This document shows, one piece after another, positions 8,884 through 17,325 of a DNA stretch of 64,000 nt (position 1 is its first letter; every line of letters begins with the position of its first letter). The notes beneath the pieces were generated by a model, which made no database searches, was not told where the DNA came from, and was given only the letters and a program-made list of their open reading frames with translations. Origin of the DNA: CAYFYS01 sp965202905 (GTDB lineage: Bacteria; Pseudomonadota; Alphaproteobacteria; MPNO01); NCBI GenBank assembly GCA_965202905.1, contig OZ241868.1, forward strand, positions 3,224,001-3,288,000. Reading direction: 5' to 3'. A program made the position numbers and the translations under genes.

Positions 8884-9633
8884 ATGGTGATCGCCCAGAT
8901 AAGCGACACCCACATCCTGGCGAAGTCGTCCGGCGGGAATCCCGGCGCTGCGCGCGCGGAGAACCTGCGGCGGTGCATCGCCGATATCAATCGGCAGGGC
9001 GTGGACGCGGTGGTTCACACCGGCGACAGCGTGCACCAGGGCCTGGCGGAGGAATACGCGCATCTGCGCCAGATTCTGGACGAAATGGAAGCGCCGCTGC
9101 TGCTGGTTCCCGGCAATCGCGACCGGCGCGACGCGCTGCGGGCGGCGCTCGGTCATCTGACCTGCCTGCCCGCGACGGGCGAGTTCCTTCACTATGCGAT
9201 CGAGGACCATCCGGTCCGCCTGGTCGGCCTGGATTCGGTTTCGCCGGGCGAGCGGAAAGGCGTCTACTGTGCGCGACGGCTCGCCTGGCTGGACGAGACG
9301 CTCTCACGCGCACCCGAAAAGCCGACGGTGCTGTTCATCCACCACCCGCCCTGCGACATCGCGCCGTACTACATGGACGGCTACCGGCGCCGGCAGGAGG
9401 CCGAGGATCTCGAGGCGGTCGTCCGCCGCCACGGGCAGGTCGCGCGGCTCTTGTGCGGGCATGTCCATCGCTTCCACCGCGCGCCCTGGGGCGGCGCGAC
9501 CGTCACCGCGACGCCCAGCGTCGCGGTGGACCTGCGCAAGGGCGACGATGTGGCGGATCGGATGGCGCCGTGCTACCTGCTGCATGCCGGCACGCCCGAC
9601 GGCGGCCTGGTCAGCCGCGTGCGGGCGGCCTGA
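8884..9633 (+). CDS. Calcineurin-like metallophosphoesterase (CpdA/GpdQ type)
   Basis: A 249-residue class III cyclic-nucleotide or glycerophosphodiester-type phosphodiesterase. Dinuclear metal motifs are in order: ISDTH (about 6-10), HTGDSV (about 45-50), PGNRD (about 75-79), IHHPP (about 155) and GHVH (about 197). The length and motif order match CpdA/GpdQ enzymes, which hydrolyse 3',5'-cAMP or glycerophosphodiesters. The substrate cannot be read from sequence. It stands alone between sat and argB in a cytosolic-type protein without signal peptide. Confidence 0.85.
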   Translation: MVIAQISDTHILAKSSGGNPGAARAENLRRCIADINRQGVDAVVHTGDSVHQGLAEEYAHLRQILDEMEAPLLLVPGNRDRRDALRAALGHLTCLPATGEFLHYAIEDHPVRLVGLDSVSPGERKGVYCARRLAWLDETLSRAPEKPTVLFIHHPPCDIAPYYMDGYRRRQEAEDLEAVVRRHGQVARLLCGHVHRFHRAPWGGATVTATPSVAVDLRKGDDVADRMAPCYLLHAGTPDGGLVSRVRAA

Positions 9634-9750
9634 GCCACCGGACGCGGGTGGCTTGCTCCCCTCGCCGGGCCGCCCAAGACACTCTCCCCGGTCGCATCAC
9701 CCGGTCGCATCGACGAACTCTCGACGATGCGGACGAAACACGGCGTATCC

Positions 9751-10716
9751 TCAGCGGGCGTCGCGGATCAGCGTGCCGGCCCCGGATTGGGTGAAAGCCT
9801 CCAGCAGGATGGCATGCGGCATCCGTCCGTCGAGGATGACGGCGGCCTCGACCGAGTTCTCGACCGCGTTGAGGCAGGTCTCCAGCTTCGGGATCATGCC
9901 GCCGGTGACCGCGCCGTTCCTGACGTTCTGACGCGCCTGGCAGACGGACATCTCGGCGATCGGCCGGCCCTCGCCGTCGAGCACGCCCGCGACGTCGGTC
10001 AGCATCAGCAGCCGGGCCGCGCCCATCTCCGCGGCGATGGCGCCGGCCACGGTGTCGGCGTTTATGTTGTAGGTCGTGCCGTCATCGCCGACGCCGATCG
10101 GGGCGACGACCGGGATGATTGCCGAGCGCTCGAGCGCGCGCAGGACTTCGGCGTTGACCGACCGGGGCTCGCCGACGAAGCCAAGGTCGAGCGCTTTCTC
10201 GATATTGGAATCCGAGGCGCGCGGCTTCTGGCGCAGCTTGCGCGCCTGAACCAGGTTGCCGTCCTTGCCCGACAATCCGATCGCGATGCCGCCGGCGGCA
10301 TTGATCGCAGTCACGATCTGCTTGTTGATCGAGCCGCTCAAGACCATCTCGACGATCTCGACGGTCGCCTGGTCGGTCACCCGCAGCCCGCCGACGAACG
10401 TGCTTTGAATTTTCAGCCGGTCGAGCATCTGGCCGATCTGCGGACCGCCGCCGTGGACGACCACCGGGTTGATGCCCACGCGCTTGAGCAGCACGATGTC
10501 GCGCGCGAAGCCGGCGGCGAGTTCCGCGTCGCCCATCGCGTGACCGCCATACTTGATCACGAAGGTCCGCCCGGCATGCAGCCTCAGGAAGGGAAGCGCC
10601 TCGGAGAGCGTCGCCGCCTTGTCGAGCCAGCGCTCCAGATCGGCCGGCGCGGCAGGCTCGCGCGACGGCTTGCCGCGCGGTTTCAACGGTGTGGAGGAGC
10701 TGCGCACGGTCGTCAT
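9751..10716 (-). CDS. argB: Acetylglutamate kinase
   Basis: N-acetylglutamate kinase of arginine biosynthesis, 321 residues, amino-acid-kinase fold. Visible signatures are IKYGGHAMG (phosphate-binding glycine loop), VVHGGGPQIG (substrate loop) and NINADTVAGAIA near the nucleotide site. A Ser/Pro/Lys-rich N-terminal extension of about 20 residues precedes the domain, common in alphaproteobacteria. It starts 11 bp after the engB stop, so it is the last gene of the rpmH-rnpA-yidD-yidC-engB-argB block and probably cotranscribed with it. Confidence 0.95.
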   Translation of the reverse strand: MTTVRSSSTPLKPRGKPSREPAAPADLERWLDKAATLSEALPFLRLHAGRTFVIKYGGHAMGDAELAAGFARDIVLLKRVGINPVVVHGGGPQIGQMLDRLKIQSTFVGGLRVTDQATVEIVEMVLSGSINKQIVTAINAAGGIAIGLSGKDGNLVQARKLRQKPRASDSNIEKALDLGFVGEPRSVNAEVLRALERSAIIPVVAPIGVGDDGTTYNINADTVAGAIAAEMGAARLLMLTDVAGVLDGEGRPIAEMSVCQARQNVRNGAVTGGMIPKLETCLNAVENSVEAAVILDGRMPHAILLEAFTQSGAGTLIRDAR

Positions 10717-10727
10717 GGCGGCGCACT

Positions 10728-11387
10728 CTATCTCACCGCGCGCGGCCGCGCCAAGGCCGCAAGCCCGGCCCGCAAGACCTCGATCCCGTCGCCGGTGCGG
10801 GCGCTGGTCACCGCAAGGGCCGGGTAGGCGGCGACATGCCCGGCAAGCTCGTCCGCAACCTCGCGAGTCGCGGAGTCGAGCATCGCGGCCGAGGTCTTGT
10901 CGGCCTTGGTCAGCACGCCCTGGAAAGACACCGCGGCCTCGTCCAGCATGTCCATCAGCGCCCGGTCGGCCGGCCGCACGCCGTGGCGGGAGTCGATCAG
11001 GAGACACAGCCGGACCAGATCCGCCCGGCCGCGGAGGTAATCGCGCGCCAGCGCCGTCCAGTCGCCGATCATCGTCCTGGGGGCGCGCGCGTAGCCATAG
11101 CCCGGCAGGTCGACCAGCATCAGCCGTTGTTCCAGCGCGAAGAAATTGAGCTGGCGCGTGCGTCCGGGGGTGTGCGAGATCCGGGCCAGCGTCTTGCGGC
11201 CGGTCAGCGCGTTGACCAGCGAGGACTTGCCGACATTCGAGCGGCCGGCGAAGGCGATCTCGGGCAGGCGGGGCGCGGGCAGGGCGCCCAAATTGGGCGC
11301 TCCGGCGACGAACTCGCAGCGTCCGGCGAACAACACGCGGCCGCGCTCGATCGCGGCTTCGGCTTCGGCCTCATCGGTCCCGCCCAT
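10728..11387 (-). CDS. engB: Ribosome biogenesis GTP-binding protein YsxC/EngB
   Basis: A 219-residue TRAFAC GTPase needed for 50S subunit assembly. G1 GRSNVGKSS is at about residues 48-56, G3 DLPGYG at about 94-99 and G4 TKAD in the C-terminal half. The switch region shows RISHTPGRTRQLNFF, diagnostic of the EngB group. It sits 15 bp downstream of yidC. The downstream alphaproteobacterial argB follows after 11 bp. Confidence 0.95.
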   Translation of the reverse strand: MGGTDEAEAEAAIERGRVLFAGRCEFVAGAPNLGALPAPRLPEIAFAGRSNVGKSSLVNALTGRKTLARISHTPGRTRQLNFFALEQRLMLVDLPGYGYARAPRTMIGDWTALARDYLRGRADLVRLCLLIDSRHGVRPADRALMDMLDEAAVSFQGVLTKADKTSAAMLDSATREVADELAGHVAAYPALAVTSARTGDGIEVLRAGLAALARPRAVR

Positions 11388-11402
11388 CGCCGGGAGTCCG
11401 GC

Positions 11403-13403
11403 TCACGAGCGCTGCCGGCCCGGGCGCTTGCGCCGGTTGGCGCCCGACCGCCGCCTGCCTGTGGCGGCGGGTTTGGCGTCGCCCGGCATCGGCTTGGTAC
11501 CGGCGGCCTTGGCGCGGCTGGCCTTGCTGCCGCCGGAGTCCGTCGGGCCCGCAGCGCTTTCGGCCGAGCCCTTGGCGGATGAAGATTTCGACCGTCCGCC
11601 GCTGCCGGCGCCGCCGCCGGCGACACTCGCCATCGTCAGGGGAATCGTCGTCTGGCCGGAGACCGTCACCCCCATGCTGCGCATGATCAGCCATTGCTGG
11701 CCGATCGAGAGCAGGTTGTTCCAGGCCCAGTAGATCACAAGCCCGGCCGGGAACTGGCCCAGCATGAAGGTGAACACGATCGGCAGCATCAGGAAGATCT
11801 TGGCCTGGGTCGGATCGGCCGGCTGCGGGTTGAGCTTCTGCTGCAGGTACATCGACCCGCCCATGATCAGCGGCCAGATGCCGATATTGGCGATCTGCAG
11901 TATCTCCGGAACCGACCAGTCGATGAGGCCGAAGACGGTCAGGATTCCCAGCGGATCGGGCGCGGACAGGTCGTGGATCCAGCCGTAGAACGGCGCGTGG
12001 CGCATCTCGATGGACACGAACAGCACCTTGTAGAGCGCAAAAAAGACGGGGATCTGGATCAGGATCGGGAAACAGCCGCTGATCGGGTTCGCGTTCTCCT
12101 TCTTGTAGAGCGCCATCATCTCCTGATTCTGGCGCACGCGGTCGTCCTTGAACCGGTCGCGGATCTCCATCATCATCGGCTGCAACTTCTTCAGCCGGCT
12201 CATCGAGCGGTAGGATTTGTTGGCGAGCGGAAAGAACGCGATCTTGATCAGCACCGTCAGCAGCAGGATCGCCAAGCCGAAATTGCCGATCTGGCGGTTG
12301 AAATACTCCAGCACATAGAAGATCGGCTTGGTCAGGAAGTAGAACCAGCCGAAATCGACCGCGAGATCGAACCGGGCGATGCCGAGTTTCTCCTCGTAGG
12401 CATCGAGCAGCCGGACTTCCTTGGCGCCGGCGAACAGGCGGTGCGTAACCTCGGCGGATCCGCCGGGCCCGACGGTGAGCCGCTCGCCCAGCGTGTCGAC
12501 CTGGTACTTGTCGGTCTCGCCCTGGAGCGTGTGGTTGAACCGGCTGGCGATCGTCGCCTTCTGGTCGGGCACCAGCGCGGCCAGCCAGTACTTGTCGGTG
12601 ATGCCGATCCAGCCGCCCCGACTCGTCTGGCCGATCGTGCCCTCGTCCTGGATATCGTCGTAGTCGATCTCCTTCAGGGTGTCGGAGAAGACGCCCAGCA
12701 GGCCCTCGTGCAGGATCCAGAAGCCCAGCGTATCCGGCGTGCCGGCCCGCGAGATCAGGCCGTAGGGCCTGAGATCGACCGCGGTCCCACCGCGGTTGAT
12801 CACCCGCTGCGTGACAGTGAACATGTAATCGGCGTCGAGCGCGATCTCCTGCGTAAAGACCAAGCCCGCGCCGTTGTCCCAGCTCAGCACCAGCGGCCGA
12901 TCGGGGGACAGCGCCCGCCCGGTCGCCTGCCAGACGGTATCCAGCGATGGCGCGGCCACGCCGCTCGATGACGGCACCCAGCCGAACTGCGCGAAATACG
13001 GGTTCTTGCGGCCCGGCGGCGAGAACAGGGCGATCTGCGGGCTCGTCTCCGCCAGGGTCTCGCGGTATTGGGTCAGCAGCAGGTCGTCGATCCGCGCGCC
13101 GCGCAGCGAGATCGAGCCTTCCAGCCGGCGCGAACGAATGTCGATCCGCGGATCGGGCACCGCCGTGTCGGCCGCCTCGGCGGCCCCGCGGGCCATCGGC
13201 GCCGCGCCGCGTCCGCCGGGCGGCCTGGCGATTTCCGGCGCGGCCTTTTCCGGCATGACCTCGCCTGCGGCCTCGCGGCGCGCCTGCTCGGCCTCCTGGG
13301 TCGCGCGCTCGCGTTCCAGCCGCGGCGCCTCGAACAGGAACTGGTAGGCCAGCAGGATGCCGACCGAAAAGACGATGGCGAACAGGAGATTGCGCTGTTC
13401 CAT
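11403..13403 (-). CDS. yidC: Membrane protein insertase YidC
   Basis: Sec-linked and independent insertase of the inner membrane, 666 residues. An N-terminal anchor (about 6-22, LLFAIVFSVGILLAYQF) leads to an Ala/Glu-rich linker and the large periplasmic beta-sandwich typical of Gram-negative YidC. The conserved five-helix core follows, with IAFFPLANKSYRSMSRLK, NPISGCFPILIQIPVFFALY and the last helices LGQFPAGLVIYWAWNNLLS. The C-terminal tail (from about 600) is long, Ser/Gly/Lys/Arg-rich and ends in a strongly basic stretch, fitting ribosome binding. It lies 22 bp after yidD in the rpmH operon. Confidence 0.96.
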   Translation of the reverse strand: MEQRNLLFAIVFSVGILLAYQFLFEAPRLERERATQEAEQARREAAGEVMPEKAAPEIARPPGGRGAAPMARGAAEAADTAVPDPRIDIRSRRLEGSISLRGARIDDLLLTQYRETLAETSPQIALFSPPGRKNPYFAQFGWVPSSSGVAAPSLDTVWQATGRALSPDRPLVLSWDNGAGLVFTQEIALDADYMFTVTQRVINRGGTAVDLRPYGLISRAGTPDTLGFWILHEGLLGVFSDTLKEIDYDDIQDEGTIGQTSRGGWIGITDKYWLAALVPDQKATIASRFNHTLQGETDKYQVDTLGERLTVGPGGSAEVTHRLFAGAKEVRLLDAYEEKLGIARFDLAVDFGWFYFLTKPIFYVLEYFNRQIGNFGLAILLLTVLIKIAFFPLANKSYRSMSRLKKLQPMMMEIRDRFKDDRVRQNQEMMALYKKENANPISGCFPILIQIPVFFALYKVLFVSIEMRHAPFYGWIHDLSAPDPLGILTVFGLIDWSVPEILQIANIGIWPLIMGGSMYLQQKLNPQPADPTQAKIFLMLPIVFTFMLGQFPAGLVIYWAWNNLLSIGQQWLIMRSMGVTVSGQTTIPLTMASVAGGGAGSGGRSKSSSAKGSAESAAGPTDSGGSKASRAKAAGTKPMPGDAKPAATGRRRSGANRRKRPGRQRS

Positions 13404-13425
13404 TACCGCCCGCGCCCGCTCGCGC

Positions 13426-13695
13426 TCATGGCCGCCGCCAGGGCAGGCTCAGCCGCTCGGGAACCGGATCGTGGCCGCAGCCGCCCCAGGGCTGGCAGCG
13501 CAGGATCCGCCACAGGGCGAGCCCGACCCCGCCGACCGGTCCGTGGCGGTCGAGCGCCTGAATCGCGTAGGCCGAGCAACTCGGCTCGAACCGGCAGCTC
13601 ATCGGCAGAACCGGCGACAGCACGCGCCGATAGACCCGTAAGGGCGCCTTCAGAAGGCCAGCGACCACCGTGCCCAACACGTCCGTTCCCGTCAT
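13426..13695 (-). CDS. yidD: Membrane protein insertion efficiency factor YidD
   Basis: An 89-residue YidD family protein that helps insertion at YidC. The family cysteines are present in MSCRFEPSCSAYA and RCQPWGGCGHDP. An N-terminal amphipathic segment rich in hydrophobic and basic residues would bind the membrane. Its ATG overlaps the rnpA stop by 4 bp (ATGA), so the two genes are translationally coupled. The order rpmH-rnpA-yidD-yidC is conserved in bacteria. Confidence 0.95.
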   Translation of the reverse strand: MTGTDVLGTVVAGLLKAPLRVYRRVLSPVLPMSCRFEPSCSAYAIQALDRHGPVGGVGLALWRILRCQPWGGCGHDPVPERLSLPWRRP

Positions 13696-14084
13696 CGCGC
13701 CTCGTCCCGGCGCGGCGTCCCATCGGTTTCTCCGCCCCGTCGTCCGCCGGTCTGCTCGATCCGGCGCAGGGCCGTTTCCATGTCCCGGACAAGCGCCTCA
13801 TACGGCCGGGCGAGGGTGCCCGCGCGTCCGATCAACACATAGTCGCGGCCGGGCAAGGCCCGCTCGGCCAGCACCTGCTCGGCGACCGCCCGCAGCCGCC
13901 TGCGCACCCGGTTGCGCGCCACCGCGCCGCCGACCTTGCGCGAGACAGTGAAGCCGACGCGCACGGAACCGCTCTCCGTCTCGGCCGCGCGGCGCGCCTG
14001 GAGCACCAGACCGGGCGTGACCGCCTTGCGGCCGCCGCGCGCCACGCGGAGGAATTCGCGTCGCTTTTTCAAGCGGTCGAGCAC
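13692..14084 (-). CDS. rnpA: Ribonuclease P protein component
   Basis: Protein subunit of RNase P, about 130 residues from the chosen GTG (VLDRLKKRREFLRV). The RNR motif is in VARNRVRRRLRAV, and VRVGFTVSRKVGGAV is the strand before it; both are diagnostic. The frame stays open further upstream to 14153, but that part would lie inside rpmH. GTG 14084, 10 bp after the rpmH stop, gives a family-length product; TTG 14072 (LKKRREF) is an alternative. It overlaps yidD by 4 bp. Confidence 0.92.
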   Translation of the reverse strand: MLDRLKKRREFLRVARGGRKAVTPGLVLQARRAAETESGSVRVGFTVSRKVGGAVARNRVRRRLRAVAEQVLAERALPGRDYVLIGRAGTLARPYEALVRDMETALRRIEQTGGRRGGETDGTPRRDEAR

Positions 14085-14094
14085 GACACCGCGC

Positions 14095-14229
14095 TCAGGC
14101 CGAAAGACGCTTACGACCCTTGGCGCGGCGGTTCGACAGGATCCGGCGGCCACCTACGGTCGCGCGCCGGGCGCGGTACCCGTGGCGCCGTTTGCGAACC
14201 AGGACGCTCGGCTGAAAAGTGCGTTTCAA
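14095..14229 (-). CDS. rpmH: Large ribosomal subunit protein bL34
   Basis: Ribosomal protein L34, 44 residues and very basic (KRTFQPSVLVRKRRHGYRAR at the N-terminus, ending AKGRKRLSA). The start appears to be TTG: the first codons read TTG-AAA-CGC-ACT and TGGAG sits about 8 nt upstream. No ATG occurs near the conserved KRTFQPS beginning. It is the first gene of the rnpA-yidD-yidC-engB-argB run. A rare start on an abundant ribosomal protein is odd and may damp its translation. Confidence 0.95.
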   Translation of the reverse strand: MKRTFQPSVLVRKRRHGYRARRATVGGRRILSNRRAKGRKRLSA

Positions 14230-14455
14230 GGCGAAACTCCAGGACTCGGACGGCGTCCGAAACAGGCCCCGCTGTATAGAGAACGCGCCCGGCGGTGTCA
14301 ATGCGGCTCACCGCCGGGCGCCGGCCGGCACCCGCGCGACTCCGCGCCCTGACGGTGCGCCCTCACGGTTTGTTGAGAGCCGATTGACTGGTTAAGCTCA
14401 CACCCGCGTGAGCAGATACTGCGCAAGTGCGCGGCGCGAGGCGCCGGAGGGTCTG

Positions 14456-14491
14456 GCGTGCGCCTTCTCAAGGGCGTGCGCCTTCTCAAGG
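14456..14491. repeat. 18-bp perfect tandem duplication
   Basis: Two adjacent identical 18-bp copies (unit gcgtgcgccttctcaagg, 14456-14473 and 14474-14491) lie directly before the TVP38-like gene, ending in its ribosome-binding region (GGGAGTGGCATG). The duplication repeats part of the leader. It is one of many similar microduplications in the window. Confidence 0.9.
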
Positions 14492-14498
14492 GAGTGGC

Positions 14499-15269
14499 AT
14501 GACGGTGAGCCAGGACCTTCCGACGGACGAGACCGCCGCGCCGCGCGAAGCCGGCCGCAAGGGCGGCTTCGGCATCCATCGCCTGTTGCCGGTCCTGGTG
14601 CTGGCGGCCGGGCTGATCGCCTTCTTCGCTTTCGATCTCGACCGGCTCGTCAGCCTGGACGCACTCAAGACCCACCGCGAGTTCCTGCAAGGCTGGGTCG
14701 CCGCCCAAGGGGCGCTGGCGTGGCTGATCTTCGGGCTGATCTATGTCGGCGCCGTCGCGCTTTCGATCCCGGGCGGCGCGATCCTGACCATCGCCGGCGG
14801 GTTCCTGTTCGGGCCTTATCTGGCGACCGTCGTCGTCGTCATCGGCGCGACCTGCGGCGCGACGATCCTGTTCCTCGCCGCCCGGTACGCCTTCGCCGAC
14901 TTTCTGCGCCGGAAGGCGGGCGCGGCGATGAAGCGCATGGAGGACGGGTTTCGCACCAACGCCTTGAGCTACATGCTGGTGCTGCGCTTGGTGCCGCTGT
15001 TCCCGTTCTGGCTGGTCAATCTGGTGCCGGCCTTCCTGGGCGTGACGATCAGGACCTATTTCATCGGCACGCTGATCGGCATTATCCCGGGCACGTTCGT
15101 CTACGCGCTGGTCGGCGACGGTGCCGGCGCGGTGCTCGACGCCGGCAAGGACCTCAACCTCGGGATCATCTTCGAGCCCCGCTTCCTGGCGCCGATCGTC
15201 GGGCTTGCGGTGCTCGCCTGCATCCCGATCCTCTACAAGCGCCTCGCGGCCCGCGGCAAGCCGGGCTGA
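14499..15269 (+). CDS. TVP38/TMEM64 (VTT-domain) membrane protein
   Basis: A 256-residue DedA-superfamily protein. After a hydrophilic N-terminus come hydrophobic segments LLPVLVLAAGLIAFFAF and LAWLIFGLIYVGAVALSIPGG. The signature GGFLFGPYLATVVVVIGATCG and re-entrant LRLVPLFPFWLVNLVPAF follow, then TLIGIIPGTFVYALVGD. Relatives act in lipid scrambling or transport, but no substrate can be assigned here. The next gene, a flavin disulfide reductase, begins 33 bp downstream; this pairing (sometimes fusion) is recurrent in bacteria and suggests a joint redox/membrane job. The start ATG follows GGGAG. Confidence 0.85.
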   Translation: MTVSQDLPTDETAAPREAGRKGGFGIHRLLPVLVLAAGLIAFFAFDLDRLVSLDALKTHREFLQGWVAAQGALAWLIFGLIYVGAVALSIPGGAILTIAGGFLFGPYLATVVVVIGATCGATILFLAARYAFADFLRRKAGAAMKRMEDGFRTNALSYMLVLRLVPLFPFWLVNLVPAFLGVTIRTYFIGTLIGIIPGTFVYALVGDGAGAVLDAGKDLNLGIIFEPRFLAPIVGLAVLACIPILYKRLAARGKPG

Positions 15270-15302
15270 TCGACCGCCGGGCGAAACCTGGGATCGCGGC
15301 AG

Positions 15303-16727
15303 ATGGCTGAGCGGCATCGAGCGGATATCTGCGTCATCGGCGCGGGCTCCGGCGGCCTGTCGGTCGCCGCCGGCGCCTCGCAGATGGGCGCCTCGACCGT
15401 CCTGATCGAGCGCGACCGCATGGGCGGAGACTGCCTCAACGTCGGCTGCGTTCCCTCCAAGGCGATGATCGCCGCGGCGCACGCCGCCCACGCCGCGCGC
15501 ACCGCCGCCCCGTTCGGCATCCGGCTGTCCGAGCCCGAGATCGATTTCGCCGCCGTCCACGACCATGTCCAAGGCGTGATCGCCGCCATCGCGCCGCACG
15601 ATTCGGTCGAGCGGTTCGAGGCGCTGGGAGTCAAGGTGATCGCCGAATCGGCACGGTTCACCGGGCCGCGCACGGTCGTTGCCGGCGATCACGAGATCAC
15701 CGCGCGGCGGTTCGTTATCGCCACCGGCTCGCGCGCGGGGATCCCGCCGATACCCGGCCTCGCCGAGGCGCCCTATTTGACCAACGAGACCGTGTTCGAC
15801 CGTACGCGGGCGCCCGGGCATCTGGTGGTGATCGGCGGCGGGCCGATCGGGGTCGAGCTTGCCCAGGCCCACCGCAGGCTGGGCGCCGAGGTGACGGTCC
15901 TGGAGATGTTCACCGTGCTGGGCAAGGACGACCCGGAGCTCGCCGAGGTGGTCAAAATCCGGCTCGCCAGAGAAGGCGTCGCCTTGTTCGAAGGCGTCAA
16001 GATCCTCCGCGCCGCAACCAGCGGCGCGGGGCTTGCGATCGAGATCGAGGAGAACGGCGGCGCGCGGACGATCGAGGCCTCGGACATCCTCGTCGCTGCC
16101 GGCCGGCGGCCCAACGTCGAGGGGCTCGGACTCGATGAGGCCGGGATCGCGCATACCCCGCGAGGCGTCACCGTCGACCGGCGCCTGCGAACGTCGAACC
16201 GCCGTGTTTTCGCCATCGGCGACATCGCCGGCCCCTATCAGTTCACCCACATGGCCGGCTATCACGCCGGCATCGTGATCCGCAACGCGCTGTTCCGTAT
16301 GCCGGCCAAGGTGGATTACCGCGCGGTGCCCTGGGTCACCTATACCGACCCCGAACTCGCCCATGTCGGCATGAGCGAGGCCGACGCCAAGGCGCGGTTG
16401 GGCGACATCCGCGTCCTGCGCTTCCCTTACGCCGAGAACGACCGCGCCAGCGCCGAGCGCCAGACCGACGGGTTCGTCAAGGTTATTACCTCGGCCAAGG
16501 GCAAGGTGCTGGGCGCCGGCATCGTCGGCGCCCATGCGGGCGAGCTGATCCAGACCTGGATCCTGCCGGTCGCGAAAAACCTCCACATCAAGCACATCGC
16601 CGGGCTGATTCTACCCTATCCGACGCTCGGCGAGATCAACAAGCGGGTCGCCGGCAGCTACTTCACCCCGACCCTGTTCGGCGACCGGGTCCGGCGCATC
16701 GTCCGGCTGCTCGCCCGACTTGGGTGA
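15303..16727 (+). CDS. FAD-dependent disulfide oxidoreductase, mercuric-reductase-like
   Basis: A 474-residue class I pyridine nucleotide-disulfide oxidoreductase. FAD-binding GAGSGG is at about 13-18, the redox-active pair CLNVGC at 44-49, NAD(P)-binding GGGPIGVELAQ at about 178, and the second FAD motif FAIGDIAG near 300. The C-terminal dimerisation domain lacks the His-Pro pair typical of lipoamide dehydrogenase. It lacks the MerA N-terminal HMA domain and C-terminal vicinal Cys, so it is probably not a true mercuric reductase. It is cotranscribed with the TVP38-like gene (33-bp gap). Confidence 0.85.
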   Translation: MAERHRADICVIGAGSGGLSVAAGASQMGASTVLIERDRMGGDCLNVGCVPSKAMIAAAHAAHAARTAAPFGIRLSEPEIDFAAVHDHVQGVIAAIAPHDSVERFEALGVKVIAESARFTGPRTVVAGDHEITARRFVIATGSRAGIPPIPGLAEAPYLTNETVFDRTRAPGHLVVIGGGPIGVELAQAHRRLGAEVTVLEMFTVLGKDDPELAEVVKIRLAREGVALFEGVKILRAATSGAGLAIEIEENGGARTIEASDILVAAGRRPNVEGLGLDEAGIAHTPRGVTVDRRLRTSNRRVFAIGDIAGPYQFTHMAGYHAGIVIRNALFRMPAKVDYRAVPWVTYTDPELAHVGMSEADAKARLGDIRVLRFPYAENDRASAERQTDGFVKVITSAKGKVLGAGIVGAHAGELIQTWILPVAKNLHIKHIAGLILPYPTLGEINKRVAGSYFTPTLFGDRVRRIVRLLARLG

Positions 16728-16932
16728 TCGTGTTCACGACCTGTTGAGAAGGGGTGAGGCCGTGTTGATTTGTCAGCTTGCCCGCCATCGGTTATCCAAC
16801 AGGCTCCACTGAGGTGGGTCCGGCGTCGTTGGCTGGGTCTTCGGCGGTGTGGTTCGCGCGAGTTTCCACGCGAGTTTCCAAAGGTGCCGGGGTTGCGAGC
16901 CGACCCGGCAAAACACAGGATGGGAGATCTTC

Positions 16933-17205
16933 ATGATCCGCAAGACAGTCACCACGCTTAGCATCGTCGCCATGGCCACGGCGACCGCAGCCCTGCCGGC
17001 CGCCGCGGCGGGCGACACCGGCGCGACGAACGTTCAGGTCGCGGCCTGCGGCCCGTGCGCGGCCAAGAAATGCGGCCCGTGCGCGGCCAAGCACTGCAGC
17101 CCCTGCGCGGCGAAGAATCCGTGCGCGGCCAAGCACTGCAACCCCTGCGCGGCGAAGAATCCGTGCGCGGCCAAGCACTGCAACCCCTGCGCGGCCAAGA
17201 ACTAG
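16933..17205 (+). CDS. Secreted Cys-rich CAAK-repeat peptide
   Basis: A 90-residue protein of unknown function. Residues 1-26 form a Sec signal peptide (basic MIRK, hydrophobic core, Ala-rich cleavage region). From residue 39 on it is nearly all Cys repeats of the type C(G/N/S)PCAAK(K/H/N), with 12 cysteines plus many lysines and a few histidines. Seven PCAAK cores are present, the last ones as CAAKHCNPCAAKN. The repeats are also nearly identical in DNA, so they grew by tandem duplication. Chemistry suggests metal (copper or zinc) binding or disulfide cross-linking; it resembles in style, not in sequence, the bufferin-type copper peptides. No maturation enzyme (DUF692/DUF2063) is adjacent. 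GGGAG precedes the ATG and a terminator follows. Confidence 0.7.
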   Translation: MIRKTVTTLSIVAMATATAALPAAAAGDTGATNVQVAACGPCAAKKCGPCAAKHCSPCAAKNPCAAKHCNPCAAKNPCAAKHCNPCAAKN

Positions 17206-17232
17206 CGCCGACCGCACAGCGAGAACAAAGCC

Positions 17233-17265
17233 GCCGCCGACCGGGCCGGTCGGCGGCGTCGTTTT
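17233..17265 (+). terminator. Rho-independent terminator after the CAAK-repeat gene
   Basis: A perfect 10-bp stem (gccgccgacc at 17233-17242, ggtcggcggc at 17248-17257) has a 5-nt loop and is followed by gtcgtttt. It is 28 bp after the stop of the Cys-rich peptide, which makes that small gene its own transcription unit. Confidence 0.85.
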
Positions 17266-17325
17266 GAGTCAGACCCGGACTGACGGGTTCGATTCCCCGT
17301 CGAACCGCTCTAGACTGCGCGGGAC

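Noticed and set aside
9751..14229. An origin of replication near rpmH-rnpA.
   Set aside because: No dnaA, dnaN or gidA in view and no cluster of DnaA boxes seen; the gene block alone is not enough.
14298..16595. A 765-codon open frame on the minus strand opposite the TVP38 and flavin reductase genes.
   Set aside because: It is an antisense frame kept open by high GC; its product is low complexity with no domain, while the plus-strand genes have clear motifs.
15303..16727. Calling the flavin enzyme mercuric reductase or lipoamide dehydrogenase.
   Set aside because: It lacks the MerA C-terminal Cys pair and metal-binding domain, and the typical His-Pro of lipoamide dehydrogenase; no mer or dehydrogenase-complex genes are nearby.
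17040..17200. Repeats in the Cys-rich gene as a CRISPR or non-coding satellite.
   Set aside because: There is a clear signal peptide, ribosome site and terminator, and the frame is kept through all units.
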